The translations under genes were made by a program, and so were the position numbers. A stretch of DNA of 64,000 bases from Clostridium sp. CMCC3677. GTDB taxonomy: Bacteria; Bacillota; Clostridia; Clostridiales; Clostridiaceae. A model generated the notes under the pieces. The model worked only from the letters and a program-made list of their open reading frames with translations, was not told the origin of the DNA and did not search any database. The DNA lies in contig NZ_JAMQHS010000002.1 of assembly GCF_023845585.1 (NCBI RefSeq), forward strand, positions 124,001 to 188,000, written 5' to 3'. Positions 27,587-36,230 of this stretch are shown here, in pieces (within the stretch, counting starts at the first letter, position 1; each line of letters starts with the position of its first letter).

Positions 27587-28265
27587 TGTATTTTCCACCT
27601 ACCCACATATACCCCATACCATAGATGGTTTTTATGTATTTAACATTTTTAGTTTCAATTTTATTTCTTAGACGATTTATATTAACAGTTAAAGTATGTT
27701 CATCTACAAAGTTTCTATCACAATCCCAGAGCTTTTCAAGAAGAACTTGTCTAGTAAGAACTTGTCCTTTATTGGAAATTAAGATCTTTAGCATTTTAAA
27801 TTCTGTTGGAGTAAATGAAATAGCTTTATTATTAACAGTTGCTGTCATTTCATTGAAATCCATTGTAAGATTAGAATCTTTATAAATACAAGAAAATAAA
27901 TTTTTATTACATCTACGAAGTATTGCAGCTATTTTTTGTCTAAATATATTTATACTAAAGGGTTTTGTTATGTAATCATCAGCGCCAAGTTTAAATCCAG
28001 AAAGTATATCATCTTCTAAATCACAAGCAGTTAAAAAAATTATAGGAGTATCTTGAATTTGTTTTATGCTTTTACATAAATCAAAACCATTACCATCAGG
28101 TAAATTTACATCCAGAATGATTAAATCAAAATTTTCTATATTTAGAATTTTTAATGTTGAATTTATGTTATATTTTGGTGTAACAACATAGCCATCTAAT
28201 TGGAGATTATAGCATAATCCAGAATTTAAGATAATGTCATCTTCTACTATTAGTATTTTTTTCAT
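27576..28265 (-). CDS. OmpR-family response regulator
   Basis: 229 residues. The receiver domain (about 1-120) has the acidic pair E8-D9-D10, phospho-acceptor D52 (LIILDVNLPDG) and K in ITKPFS. The C-terminal winged-helix domain (about 130-225) has FTPTEFKMLKILISN and RNFVDEHTLTVNINRLRNKIE. First gene of a transcript with the kinase, which it overlaps. It probably controls the FliL-ABC genes beyond the kinase, in the manner of antimicrobial-peptide-responsive systems. TAAGGAGAAAAG precedes the ATG. The 354-base gap upstream to 28620 carries promoters for both directions, but I see no distinct element in it beyond one TGTAACA. Confidence 0.93.
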   Translation of the reverse strand: MKKILIVEDDIILNSGLCYNLQLDGYVVTPKYNINSTLKILNIENFDLIILDVNLPDGNGFDLCKSIKQIQDTPIIFLTACDLEDDILSGFKLGADDYITKPFSINIFRQKIAAILRRCNKNLFSCIYKDSNLTMDFNEMTATVNNKAISFTPTEFKMLKILISNKGQVLTRQVLLEKLWDCDRNFVDEHTLTVNINRLRNKIETKNVKYIKTIYGMGYMWVGGKYNEN

Positions 28266-28619
28266 CTTTTCTCCTTATGTAACATATTTATTATTTACCT
28301 TTATTAGAATACATTTCTATATATTTGTATAATATCAAATTGAAATGTTAAAGTCTAATTTTAATAGAAGAAAAGTTATGTTGTTAAGAAGAATTTATAG
28401 TAGCTGTTTTAAATAAAGGAAATATACTAAACAATATTAAAACTAATTTTATATTTGTGTGATAAAGTCACAGATTCTAATAAGCTTATTATGGTATAAC
28501 TTTATTAAAATATAAGAAACAAAGACTTGTAGCATTTAAATAAATACAGAAAGCAATATTAGAGAATACTATTTCATAGAAATGTTTATGTTAAAAATAA
28601 TAAAGTAAGGAGAGATAAA

Positions 28620-31100
28620 ATGTCTAAAAAAGTTATCATTGTTGGTGGAGTTGCAGGTGGAGCATCTACTGCGGCTAGACTTAGAAGGCTAGATGAAAAT
28701 TTAGATATAATTATGTTTGAAAAAGGTGAATATATATCATTTGCTAATTGCGGACTTCCATATTATATAGGAGGGACCATTAATGATAGAGAAAAACTTA
28801 TAGTTCAAACTGTAGAAGAAATGAGTAAAAAATTCAATTTAGATATAAGAAATTTAAGTGAAGTTATAAAAATAGACAAGGAAAATAAAAAAGTTAGTAT
28901 AAAAGATTACAAGAGTAATGAAGTTTATGAAGAAGACTATGATATTTTAGTATTATCTCCAGGAGCAAGTCCTTTAAAACCTAAAATATCAGGAATTGAT
29001 AAATGTGATAATTTATTTACACTTAGAAATATACCAGATACGGATAAAATAAAAGAATTTGTTGATAATAAAAATCCTAAAAAAGCAGTTGTAATAGGTG
29101 GAGGATTTATAGGACTTGAAATGGCTGAAAATCTAAAGGAAAGAGGCATTGATGTAACTTTAGTAGAAGCTAGTGATCAAGTAATGGCTCCAATTGATAT
29201 AGAAATGGCAAGTATAGTACATGATCATTTAATTGATAAGAATGTAGAATTAATTTTAAAAGACGGTGTAGAGTCTTTTGAAGACGAAGGAAAGAAAATC
29301 GTTTTAAAAAGTGGAAGAAAAATTAATACTGATATGATAATTTTATCAATTGGTGTTAAACCAGAAACTAGAATAGCTAAAGAAGCAGGCATTGAGTTAA
29401 ATGAAAGAGGAGCTATTGTAGTAGATAAGCATATGAAAACTTCTGATTTAAACATTTTTGCACTAGGAGATGCAATTGAAGTTATGGATTTTGTAAATAA
29501 GAAGCCTACAATGATTCCTCTAGCTTGGCCTGCAAATCGTCAAGGTAGATTAGTTGCTAATAATATAATTGGAAAAAATGAGGAGTATAAAGGAAGCCTT
29601 GGTTCATCAGTTGCCAAAGTATTTGACTATACAGTAGCTGCAACTGGTAATAATGAAAAAACGCTTAAAAGACTAGGGATTGATTATAAAGCAATTCATA
29701 TACATCCAGGTTCTAATGCAGGATATTATCCAGGGTCTTTTCCAATAGCAATTAAAATGTTGTTTGATCCTAAGGATGGGAAAATATTTGGAGCTCAAGC
29801 TGTAGGAATGAGTGGAGTTGAAAAACGTATTGATATATTAGCTACAGCAATTAAAGGGAATTTTAGTGTTTTTGATTTACAAGACATTGAGGTGTGTTAT
29901 GCACCACCATACAATTCAGCAAAAGATCCAGTTAATATGTTAGGATACTATGCAGCAAATATTATAGAAGGAATAGTTGATACAATTCAATGGGATGAAA
30001 TAGATAATATAGATAAAAGTAATTCTATAATTTTAGATGTAAGAGAAGAGTTTGAATTAGTTACTGGGAAATTTGATAATTCAATTAACATTCCTCTTGG
30101 TGATTTGAGAAATAGATTAAATGAGATAACAAAAGATAAACATATATATGTTACATGCCAAGTAGGGTTACGTGGATATGTAGCTTGTAGAATATTAAAA
30201 CAAAAAGGAATAAATTGCACTAACATAGATGGTGGTTTAAAGACTTATATGTATGTAAAAAGAGCAGAAGAAAACTTAAAGAATCAACATGAAAAACTTA
30301 ACGAGATAAAAGAAGAGGTAGCAGCTATGAGTTTAGAAGATTTAGATATAACAGAAATAAATGCAAAAGTTACGTTAGATGCTTGTGGACTTCAATGTCC
30401 AGGACCGATAAGAAGAGTATTTGAAGAAATTAATAAAATGGAAGAAGGTCAAATTTTAGAGGCAAAAGCAAGTGATGTTGGATTTAGTAAGGATATAAAA
30501 GCATGGTGTGAAAAAACTAATAATACTTTACTTAAATCAGAATTTAATAAAAGTAAAAATGCTTTTGTAGCTTATATACAAAAAGGAACAAAGAAAGAGG
30601 AAGTACTATCTTCAAATGCGGCTGTAGATAAAAATGGAGCAACTTTAGTAGTATTTAGTGGAGATTTTGATAAAGCTATAGCATCATTTATAATAGCTAC
30701 TGGAGCAGCTTCTATGGGAAAGGAAGTTACTATGTTCTTTACTTTCTGGGGTCTTAATATATTAAAAAGTAAAAATAAGCCAAAAGTAAATAAGGATACT
30801 ATGGAGAAGATGTTTGATATTATGTTGCCAGGACATCCAGAAAAATTACCATTATCTAAAATGAACATGATGGGAATGGGACCTGCAATGATAAAACAAA
30901 TAATGAAAAAGCATAATGTTGACGATTTAGAAAGTTTGATAACTAACGCAATAAATATGGGGGTTAAGGTTGTTGCATGTGCTATGAGCATGGATCTTAT
31001 GGGAATAAAAAAAGAAGAATTCATTGATGGCGTTGAAATAGGAGGAGTTGCATCTTATCTAGGTGCTACTGAAGATTCAGGATTAAATTTATTTATATAA
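28620..31100 (+). CDS. CoA-disulfide reductase/NADH oxidase fused to rhodanese, TusA and DsrE-like domains
   Basis: 826 residues with four domains. (1) FAD/NAD disulfide reductase (1-445): GGVAGGASTAARL binds FAD, and ISFANCGLPYY holds the redox cysteine C44. The second Rossmann motif is VIGGGFIGLEMAE. (2) Rhodanese (about 455-550) with C513 in VTCQVGLRGY. (3) TusA/SirA sulfur carrier (about 580-655) with DACGLQCPGP (C589, C593). (4) DsrE/F-like domain (about 668-826). Such fusions handle CoA-disulfide or persulfide sulfur and may protect anaerobes against oxygen or polysulfide. AAGGAGAG precedes the ATG. Monocistronic, ending at the 31271 terminator after a short relic. Confidence 0.92.
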   Translation: MSKKVIIVGGVAGGASTAARLRRLDENLDIIMFEKGEYISFANCGLPYYIGGTINDREKLIVQTVEEMSKKFNLDIRNLSEVIKIDKENKKVSIKDYKSNEVYEEDYDILVLSPGASPLKPKISGIDKCDNLFTLRNIPDTDKIKEFVDNKNPKKAVVIGGGFIGLEMAENLKERGIDVTLVEASDQVMAPIDIEMASIVHDHLIDKNVELILKDGVESFEDEGKKIVLKSGRKINTDMIILSIGVKPETRIAKEAGIELNERGAIVVDKHMKTSDLNIFALGDAIEVMDFVNKKPTMIPLAWPANRQGRLVANNIIGKNEEYKGSLGSSVAKVFDYTVAATGNNEKTLKRLGIDYKAIHIHPGSNAGYYPGSFPIAIKMLFDPKDGKIFGAQAVGMSGVEKRIDILATAIKGNFSVFDLQDIEVCYAPPYNSAKDPVNMLGYYAANIIEGIVDTIQWDEIDNIDKSNSIILDVREEFELVTGKFDNSINIPLGDLRNRLNEITKDKHIYVTCQVGLRGYVACRILKQKGINCTNIDGGLKTYMYVKRAEENLKNQHEKLNEIKEEVAAMSLEDLDITEINAKVTLDACGLQCPGPIRRVFEEINKMEEGQILEAKASDVGFSKDIKAWCEKTNNTLLKSEFNKSKNAFVAYIQKGTKKEEVLSSNAAVDKNGATLVVFSGDFDKAIASFIIATGAASMGKEVTMFFTFWGLNILKSKNKPKVNKDTMEKMFDIMLPGHPEKLPLSKMNMMGMGPAMIKQIMKKHNVDDLESLITNAINMGVKVVACAMSMDLMGIKKEEFIDGVEIGGVASYLGATEDSGLNLFI

Positions 31101-31101
31101 T

Positions 31102-31248
31102 TTATATGAAAATTATTTCAAAGAAACGCATATAGGACTAGGAGAAATGTATGTATACGATGAACGATTTAACAAATTTTATACTGAAAATGTTGGCTGT
31201 GGTACAGCTGAGCTTTTAAAAGATGAAATTATTGAATTTTATAGTTAA
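31102..31248 (+). pseudogene. C-terminal fragment of a TipAS-domain (MerR/TipA-like) regulator
   Basis: The frame reads YFKETHIGLGEMYVYDERF and ends GTAELLKDEIIEFYS before TAA. This matches the last ~45 residues of TipAS antibiotic-binding domains (...GLGEMYVxDERFxxN...GTAxFLxxAI...). There is no start codon, and the rest of the gene (MerR DNA-binding domain and most of TipAS) is absent. It is a relic left just after the reductase fusion gene. Confidence 0.7.
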
Positions 31249-31270
31249 AAAACAAAATAGATAATGTAAA

Positions 31271-31307
31271 ATAACAGTATAGAAATTTTAAATTTCTATA
31301 CTGTTAT
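31271..31307. terminator. bidirectional terminator
   Basis: An 18-bp perfect inverted repeat, ATAACAGTATAGAAATTT and its complement, separated by one base. It lies between the reductase fusion (plus) and the hydrogenase (minus). Confidence 0.85.
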
Positions 31308-31322
31308 CTTTATATATTTAAA

Positions 31323-33071
31323 TTAATTATCATTTATATCAAGTCCAGGAGAAAGAGGCATTTCCCATAAGTTGTGATTAGTATGCAAAAGCTTATGAGA
31401 GACATTAGATAAAGGTTTTTCTAAAAATTCTTTATATACATTTAAAATTGATGGATTTTCATGAGAAAATCTGATGTCAGATAATTCATCAAGCTCATAA
31501 AGCTTCTTTGATCTAGTTTCTGCAAGTTCTATACCATCTTTAATTGGTTGTCCGCCACCACCAGAGCAACCACCAGGACAGGCCATTACTTCTATAAAGT
31601 CATAATAAACATTTCCTTTTCTTAAATTTTTAATTAAATTTCTAGCATTACCCAAACCACTTATCACAGCTACTTTTAATTTAGTATTATTAATTTCAAA
31701 AGTGGCTTCCTTAATTCCATTCATACCTCGAATTTCTTTAAAGGCATTTGGATCAGGATTTTTACCACATGTTAAAAAGTAAGCAGTTCTAAGAGCAGCC
31801 TCCATAACACCACCAGTAGAACCAAAAATAATACCAGCACCAGAACCTATTCCTAAAGGTGTATCAAAGTCAGATTCGTTTAAATCTTTAGCTATAATAT
31901 GTTCTGATCTTATCATTCTCTCTACTTCACGAGTAGTAAGACACAAGTCTATATCTTGACCGTATCCAGCATCATTCATAATAGGAATTTCAGCTTCATG
32001 TTTTTTAGCAATACAAGGCATTATAGAGATACAATATATCTTTGATGGATCTACATTTAAAAGTTTTGCATAATAGCTTTTTGCAATAGCTCCAAACATT
32101 TGTTGAGGAGATTTTGCAGTAGAAAGCATTTTAGTCATATCAGGATATTGAGATTTTAAGAATCGAACCCAAGCTGGACAACATGATGTAAACATAGGCA
32201 AATTTGTATTATTTTTTAATCTTTCTAAAAATTCACTACATTCTTCCATTATAGTTAAATCAGCAGCAAAGTTAGTATCAAAGATATAATCAAAGCCAAT
32301 TTTTCTAAGTGCAGAAACAAGTCTTTTTACTGTTGCTTCTTCTTTTGTAAGTCCAAGAGATTCACCCCAAGACGCTCTAACAGCAGGAGCGATTTGAAGT
32401 ATTGTGATTTTATCTTTATTTGAAAGAATATCAAATGCTTTCTGGGTATTATCCCTTTCTCTTAAAGCTCCAGTAGGGCAGTGAGTTATGCATTGTCCAC
32501 ATAATGAACAATCTGAATCTTGAATTTTTCTATTGAGTGAAACGTCAACAGTTGTTCTAGTACCTGTATTTGAAACATCCCATATATTAAGATTTTGTAT
32601 TTTAGTGCAAACCTGAATACATCTCATACATTTAATACATTTTCTTGCATCACGTATTAATGGGAATTGCTCATCCCATAAATAAGGCTCGATCATTCTT
32701 TTATATTGAATTGTAATAACTCCTAAATCATTAGCTATATTTTGTAGATTGCAGTTACCACTTCTTACACAAGTTGCACAATGACAATCATGCTGTGAAA
32801 GTATAAGTTTTATATTAGTTCTTCTAGTTTCTCTAACTCTAGGACTATTTGTGAAAATTTCCATACCTTCTTCAACTACATTATTGCAAGCAGGTAATAA
32901 TTTATCTTTTCCTTTTACTTCAACAATACAAACACGACAAGCGCCTATTTCATTAATATCTTTTAAATAACATAAACTCGGAATTTGAATTTTAAAAGAT
33001 TTAGCTGCATCTAAGATGGTAGTTCCTTTTTTTACTTCAATATCTATATTATCAATTTTAAGTTTTACCAT
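31323..33071 (-). CDS. hydA: [FeFe]-hydrogenase catalytic subunit
   Basis: 582 residues, group A, M3-type modular enzyme. The N-terminal [2Fe-2S] plant-ferredoxin domain has C34, C45, C48 and C62. The His-ligated [4Fe-4S] motif is H94-x3-C98-x2-C101-x5-C107. A bacterial 2x[4Fe-4S] domain follows (C145/148/151/155 and C188/191/194/198). The H-cluster domain carries TSCCPAW (295-301), MPCIAKKHE (351-359) and MACPGGCSGGGGQ (496-508). It makes H2 from reduced ferredoxin, or with its partner from NADH plus ferredoxin. The gene overlaps the upstream flavoprotein gene by 7 bases, so the two are surely co-expressed. Confidence 0.96.
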   Translation of the reverse strand: MVKLKIDNIDIEVKKGTTILDAAKSFKIQIPSLCYLKDINEIGACRVCIVEVKGKDKLLPACNNVVEEGMEIFTNSPRVRETRRTNIKLILSQHDCHCATCVRSGNCNLQNIANDLGVITIQYKRMIEPYLWDEQFPLIRDARKCIKCMRCIQVCTKIQNLNIWDVSNTGTRTTVDVSLNRKIQDSDCSLCGQCITHCPTGALRERDNTQKAFDILSNKDKITILQIAPAVRASWGESLGLTKEEATVKRLVSALRKIGFDYIFDTNFAADLTIMEECSEFLERLKNNTNLPMFTSCCPAWVRFLKSQYPDMTKMLSTAKSPQQMFGAIAKSYYAKLLNVDPSKIYCISIMPCIAKKHEAEIPIMNDAGYGQDIDLCLTTREVERMIRSEHIIAKDLNESDFDTPLGIGSGAGIIFGSTGGVMEAALRTAYFLTCGKNPDPNAFKEIRGMNGIKEATFEINNTKLKVAVISGLGNARNLIKNLRKGNVYYDFIEVMACPGGCSGGGGQPIKDGIELAETRSKKLYELDELSDIRFSHENPSILNVYKEFLEKPLSNVSHKLLHTNHNLWEMPLSPGLDINDN

Positions 33072-34900
33072 TTGTTAATTCTACCTCCTTTAAATACTCC
33101 ATATCCAAAGTGATCACATCTTAAACATCTATAAGATTCTTGATGAGCTTCTTCACATGTCATTCCATATTCAATAATTTCAAAATCATTTTTACGTATA
33201 TCAGCATCTCTTTCAGAAGTATTAACTCGTCCACAAAGAGGTCTATCATCTAGTCTTGCACTTGGAATTTCAACATCAGAACTTATAATGTGGTTATACC
33301 CAAGATAAGTATCTATATTAGCTGCAGCTACTTTGCCAGCAGCTATTGCTCTAATCACAGTAGCAGGACCAGTTACACAATCACCACCTGCAAAAATTCC
33401 AGGACTATTTTCAACACCACTAGAGCTCATAGCTTCAATAACACCTCTTTTAACAGGAACTCCAGATTCAGCAAAATGATTAGACTCTATGCCTTGTCCA
33501 ATTGCTACAATTAATATATCACAAGGGATTCTTTGATCTTCTTGGCATGATGATGTAGGACGTGGACGTCTAGAATCGTCAATTTTACCAATTATTTGAG
33601 GCTTAACAAAAAGGGCTGTTACATTACCATTTTTATCACTTTCAATTCTAAGAGGTGCTTTGAGCGTTATAATTTCACAACCTTCTGCAATTGCACCTTC
33701 AATTTCATCAGGTAGAGCAGTCATATCTACTTTTCTACGCCTATATACATTACATACTTTTTTTGCACCAAGTCTTATAGCAGATCTAGCAGCATCCATT
33801 GCTACATTACCACCACCAATTACTACAACTGTTTTACCTGAAAAATCTGGTGGATTATCTTCACCTATTGCGCGTAACATTTCTACTGCTGAAATAACAC
33901 CTGTACTTTCTTCTCCATCAATACCTATTTTTTTATCAATATGTGCTCCAATTGCAATATAAACAGCATCATGTGAATTTTCAATATCAAGTAAAGATAT
34001 ATCAGTACCAATAGATATATTGTTTTTTACTTCAATGCCTGTTGATAATATATCTGAAATATCATTTTCTAAGTGTTCTATAGGAAGTCTATAATTAGGA
34101 ATTCCATATCTAAGCATACCTCCTAATTTTTCACGTTTTTCATAAATTACAACCTTGTGTCCCATTAATGATAAAAAATAAGCTGCACTTAAACCACCTG
34201 GTCCACCACCAATTACTGCTATTTTTTTACCAGTAGGAGAAGCACATTTGGGTATTGGAACTTTACCAGCATTATCAACAGCAAAACGCTTAAGACCTCT
34301 AATATTTATAGAGTCATCAAGCATATTACGTCTGCATCTAGCTTCGCAAGGGTGTTCACATATAAAGGCGCATGCTGTTGGGAAAGGATTATCTTTTCTT
34401 ATTAATCTAACAGCATCAGAATATCTCTTCTGCGAAATTAAAGCAATATATCCAGGAATGTCTACACCAGCAGGGCATAGGGCAACGCATGGAACAGGCT
34501 GATTTAAGTTACATATACATCTATTGTTGACTATGTGTTCAATATAGTCTGATTTAAAACCTATTACTCCTTTTAAAACCATATTAGCTGCTTCATATCC
34601 TATAGCACAATCAGCAGAATCAATAACTACCTTTGCTGTTTTTTCAATTAAATCAATAGTTTCTAAAGTTGCTTTACGATTTAAAACATCATCAATCAAA
34701 TTTTCTAATTGAGCAAGTCCAATTCTACAAGGTACGCATTTTCCACAAGTTTGTGCTTGACATAATTTTAAAAAAGAAGATGCCATATCTACAGGGCACA
34801 AACCAGGAGGACTTGCAATGATTCTACGTTCTAAGTCTTTATAAAGTCCTTCTACAACAGTTTGAGCTCCATTAGGCGTTGTAATCTCTAGTCTACTCAT
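33065..34900 (-). CDS. hydrogenase-linked flavoprotein: NuoF-type FeS domain fused to GltD-like NAD(P)H oxidoreductase
   Basis: 611 residues from ATG 34900, which has GAAAGGAG; an in-frame upstream ATG lacks a ribosome site. The N-terminal domain (about 35-115) resembles the FeS-binding C-terminal part of NuoF/HydB (TCGKCVPCRIG). It is followed by a glutamate-synthase beta/NfnB-like flavoprotein: cysteine-rich Fer4_20 segment (PVPCVALCPAGVDIPGY, CEHPCEARCRR), FAD motif GGGPGGLSAAY and NAD(P) motif GGGNVAMDAARS. The end has RCLRCD. It lacks the FMN-binding fold of true HydB. The overlap with hydA says it transfers electrons between NAD(P)H and the hydrogenase, possibly in an electron-bifurcating complex; the cofactor choice is unknown. 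Confidence 0.88.
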   Translation of the reverse strand: MSRLEITTPNGAQTVVEGLYKDLERRIIASPPGLCPVDMASSFLKLCQAQTCGKCVPCRIGLAQLENLIDDVLNRKATLETIDLIEKTAKVVIDSADCAIGYEAANMVLKGVIGFKSDYIEHIVNNRCICNLNQPVPCVALCPAGVDIPGYIALISQKRYSDAVRLIRKDNPFPTACAFICEHPCEARCRRNMLDDSINIRGLKRFAVDNAGKVPIPKCASPTGKKIAVIGGGPGGLSAAYFLSLMGHKVVIYEKREKLGGMLRYGIPNYRLPIEHLENDISDILSTGIEVKNNISIGTDISLLDIENSHDAVYIAIGAHIDKKIGIDGEESTGVISAVEMLRAIGEDNPPDFSGKTVVVIGGGNVAMDAARSAIRLGAKKVCNVYRRRKVDMTALPDEIEGAIAEGCEIITLKAPLRIESDKNGNVTALFVKPQIIGKIDDSRRPRPTSSCQEDQRIPCDILIVAIGQGIESNHFAESGVPVKRGVIEAMSSSGVENSPGIFAGGDCVTGPATVIRAIAAGKVAAANIDTYLGYNHIISSDVEIPSARLDDRPLCGRVNTSERDADIRKNDFEIIEYGMTCEEAHQESYRCLRCDHFGYGVFKGGRINKW

Positions 34901-35230
34901 TTTTCTCCTTTCTGTATGTTTTAACATACTTAACAAATGTTTAATTTAAATCTTTTCATAAGTATATTTAGATTAAGTAAAATTATTCTTAAATTTAAAA
35001 TTTTATTATGTATTTTAGAGTGAATTTGTAGTTTTATTGTAAAAACCCTAAATAATTTCTTATTATAAGTTATAATAAAAAGTAATATAGAATATACTGA
35101 AAAATTAAATATCAAAATCAAATATAATTGTTAAAAATTTAGCAATTAATGATGATAAAGACTGAAAAAATATAATATTAAAATTATATAAATAGAATAA
35201 AAACAACTAATAAGAAAAGAGTGATTTTTT

Positions 35231-35548
35231 ATGAAAAGTACATTAAACAGAATAAAAAAATTTAGAAGTGATAGGGACTGGGATAAGTTTCATACACCAG
35301 CTAATCTTTCAAAAGCTATTTCAATAGAATCTGGGGAATTACTAGAAAATTTTTTATGGGATGAAGAAAACTATGATAAAGAACATGTCCTTGAGGAGTT
35401 AGCAGACGTAATGATTTATTGCATACATATGAGTGATTGTTTAAAGGTTGATTTAACAGAAATAATAAATAATAAGATGAATAAGAATGAAAAGAAATAT
35501 CCAGTAGAAAAGTGTAAAGGAAGTAGCAAAAAGTATACGGAATTATAA
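35231..35548 (+). CDS. MazG-like nucleotide pyrophosphohydrolase
   Basis: 105 residues, an all-helical MazG-like/RS21-C6 type NTP pyrophosphatase (house-cleaning dCTPase/dUTPase group). The motif SIESGELLENFLW (E-x2-E) and the later EELADVMIYCIHMSD (E-x3-D) give the metal-binding acidic residues. FRSDRDWDKFHTPANLSKAI is the usual N-terminal substrate loop. The start follows AAGAGTGATTTTTT. Monocistronic, with a strong terminator. The 330-base gap to the hydrogenase operon upstream holds the promoters for both directions and no gene. Confidence 0.9.
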   Translation: MKSTLNRIKKFRSDRDWDKFHTPANLSKAISIESGELLENFLWDEENYDKEHVLEELADVMIYCIHMSDCLKVDLTEIINNKMNKNEKKYPVEKCKGSSKKYTEL

Positions 35549-35571
35549 TTAAATATTAATCTCTAGAATAA

Positions 35572-35607
35572 AAAAAGTGTATGTAACATTTGTTACATAC
35601 ACTTTTT
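35572..35607 (+). terminator. terminator after the MazG-like gene
   Basis: AAAAAGTGTATGTAACA and TGTTACATACACTTTTT form a perfect 17-bp stem with a 2-base centre and flanking A and T runs. Confidence 0.9.
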
Positions 35608-35670
35608 AACTTAATAAGTATAATTAAAATATAGAAATTATACTTAATAATGTAAAAAGGATGGATTGAT

Positions 35671-36069
35671 ATGGATTTAAAAAACTTTAAAAGACAACAT
35701 ATAGAAATATGCGATATAATCAAAAAAATTGAGGAAATTATAATTAAAGATGATATAAGTGATTATTTTGATGAATTAGCAAGTAATATAAACAAACTTT
35801 CTGGTAAATTACAAATTCATTTAAACACAGAAGATAAATTTTTATACCCCAATTTATTAAAGGATGATAATGTAAAACATATAGCTCAAAAATATGTAGA
35901 TGAAATGGGTGGGATATTGATACAATTTATAAGTTATAAAGACAAGTTTAACACTAAGATTAAACTTAAAGAAAACAAAAATCATATTGTTTCAGAAACA
36001 AATAGTATTCTTTTAAAAATAACAAGAAGAATGAACAAGGAAGAAAATGAGCTTTATAAATTGATATAA
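35671..36069 (+). CDS. hemerythrin-like (HHE) protein
   Basis: 132 residues of four-helix-bundle type. Likely di-iron ligands are H10 (FKRQHIEI), the histidine and glutamate in QIHLNTEDKFLYP, and the C-terminal EENELYKL region. The HHE family binds oxygen or nitric oxide, or stores iron. One usual C-terminal histidine is not obvious, so iron binding may be weaker than in bacteriohemerythrin. AAAAGGATGG precedes the ATG. It stands between a terminator and the convergent chemoreceptor gene. It may be an oxygen or NO sensor or scavenger; this is not settled by sequence. Confidence 0.75.
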   Translation: MDLKNFKRQHIEICDIIKKIEEIIIKDDISDYFDELASNINKLSGKLQIHLNTEDKFLYPNLLKDDNVKHIAQKYVDEMGGILIQFISYKDKFNTKIKLKENKNHIVSETNSILLKITRRMNKEENELYKLI

Positions 36070-36179
36070 TAAAAAGACGTGGTAATGAGGTCCATTAGTT
36101 TAAAGTTAAAATTAAAACACAAAATTTATTATATTTTTTTGATTTGAATCAGTTTAATATTTATGAAAATTACAAAAAT

Positions 36180-36217
36180 AAACGATGTAGTAAATATACA
36201 ATTTAACTACATCGTTT
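36180..36217. terminator. bidirectional terminator
   Basis: AAACGATGTAGT and ACTACATCGTTT (12-bp stem, 14-base loop) lie between the hemerythrin gene and the convergent chemoreceptor gene. Confidence 0.85.
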
Positions 36218-36230
36218 ATTTTAAATATAT

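Noticed and set aside
30572-31024. 150-codon antisense frame in the reductase fusion gene
   Set aside because: Shadow of the DsrE-like domain; no ribosome site or recognisable family.
33065-34900. Plain glutamate synthase small subunit
   Set aside because: The NuoF-type FeS domain and the overlap with the hydrogenase gene argue for a hydrogenase partner.
34930-35121. 63-codon minus-strand frame upstream of the hydrogenase operon
   Set aside because: No ribosome site, biased hydrophobic low-complexity sequence, and it occupies the promoter region.
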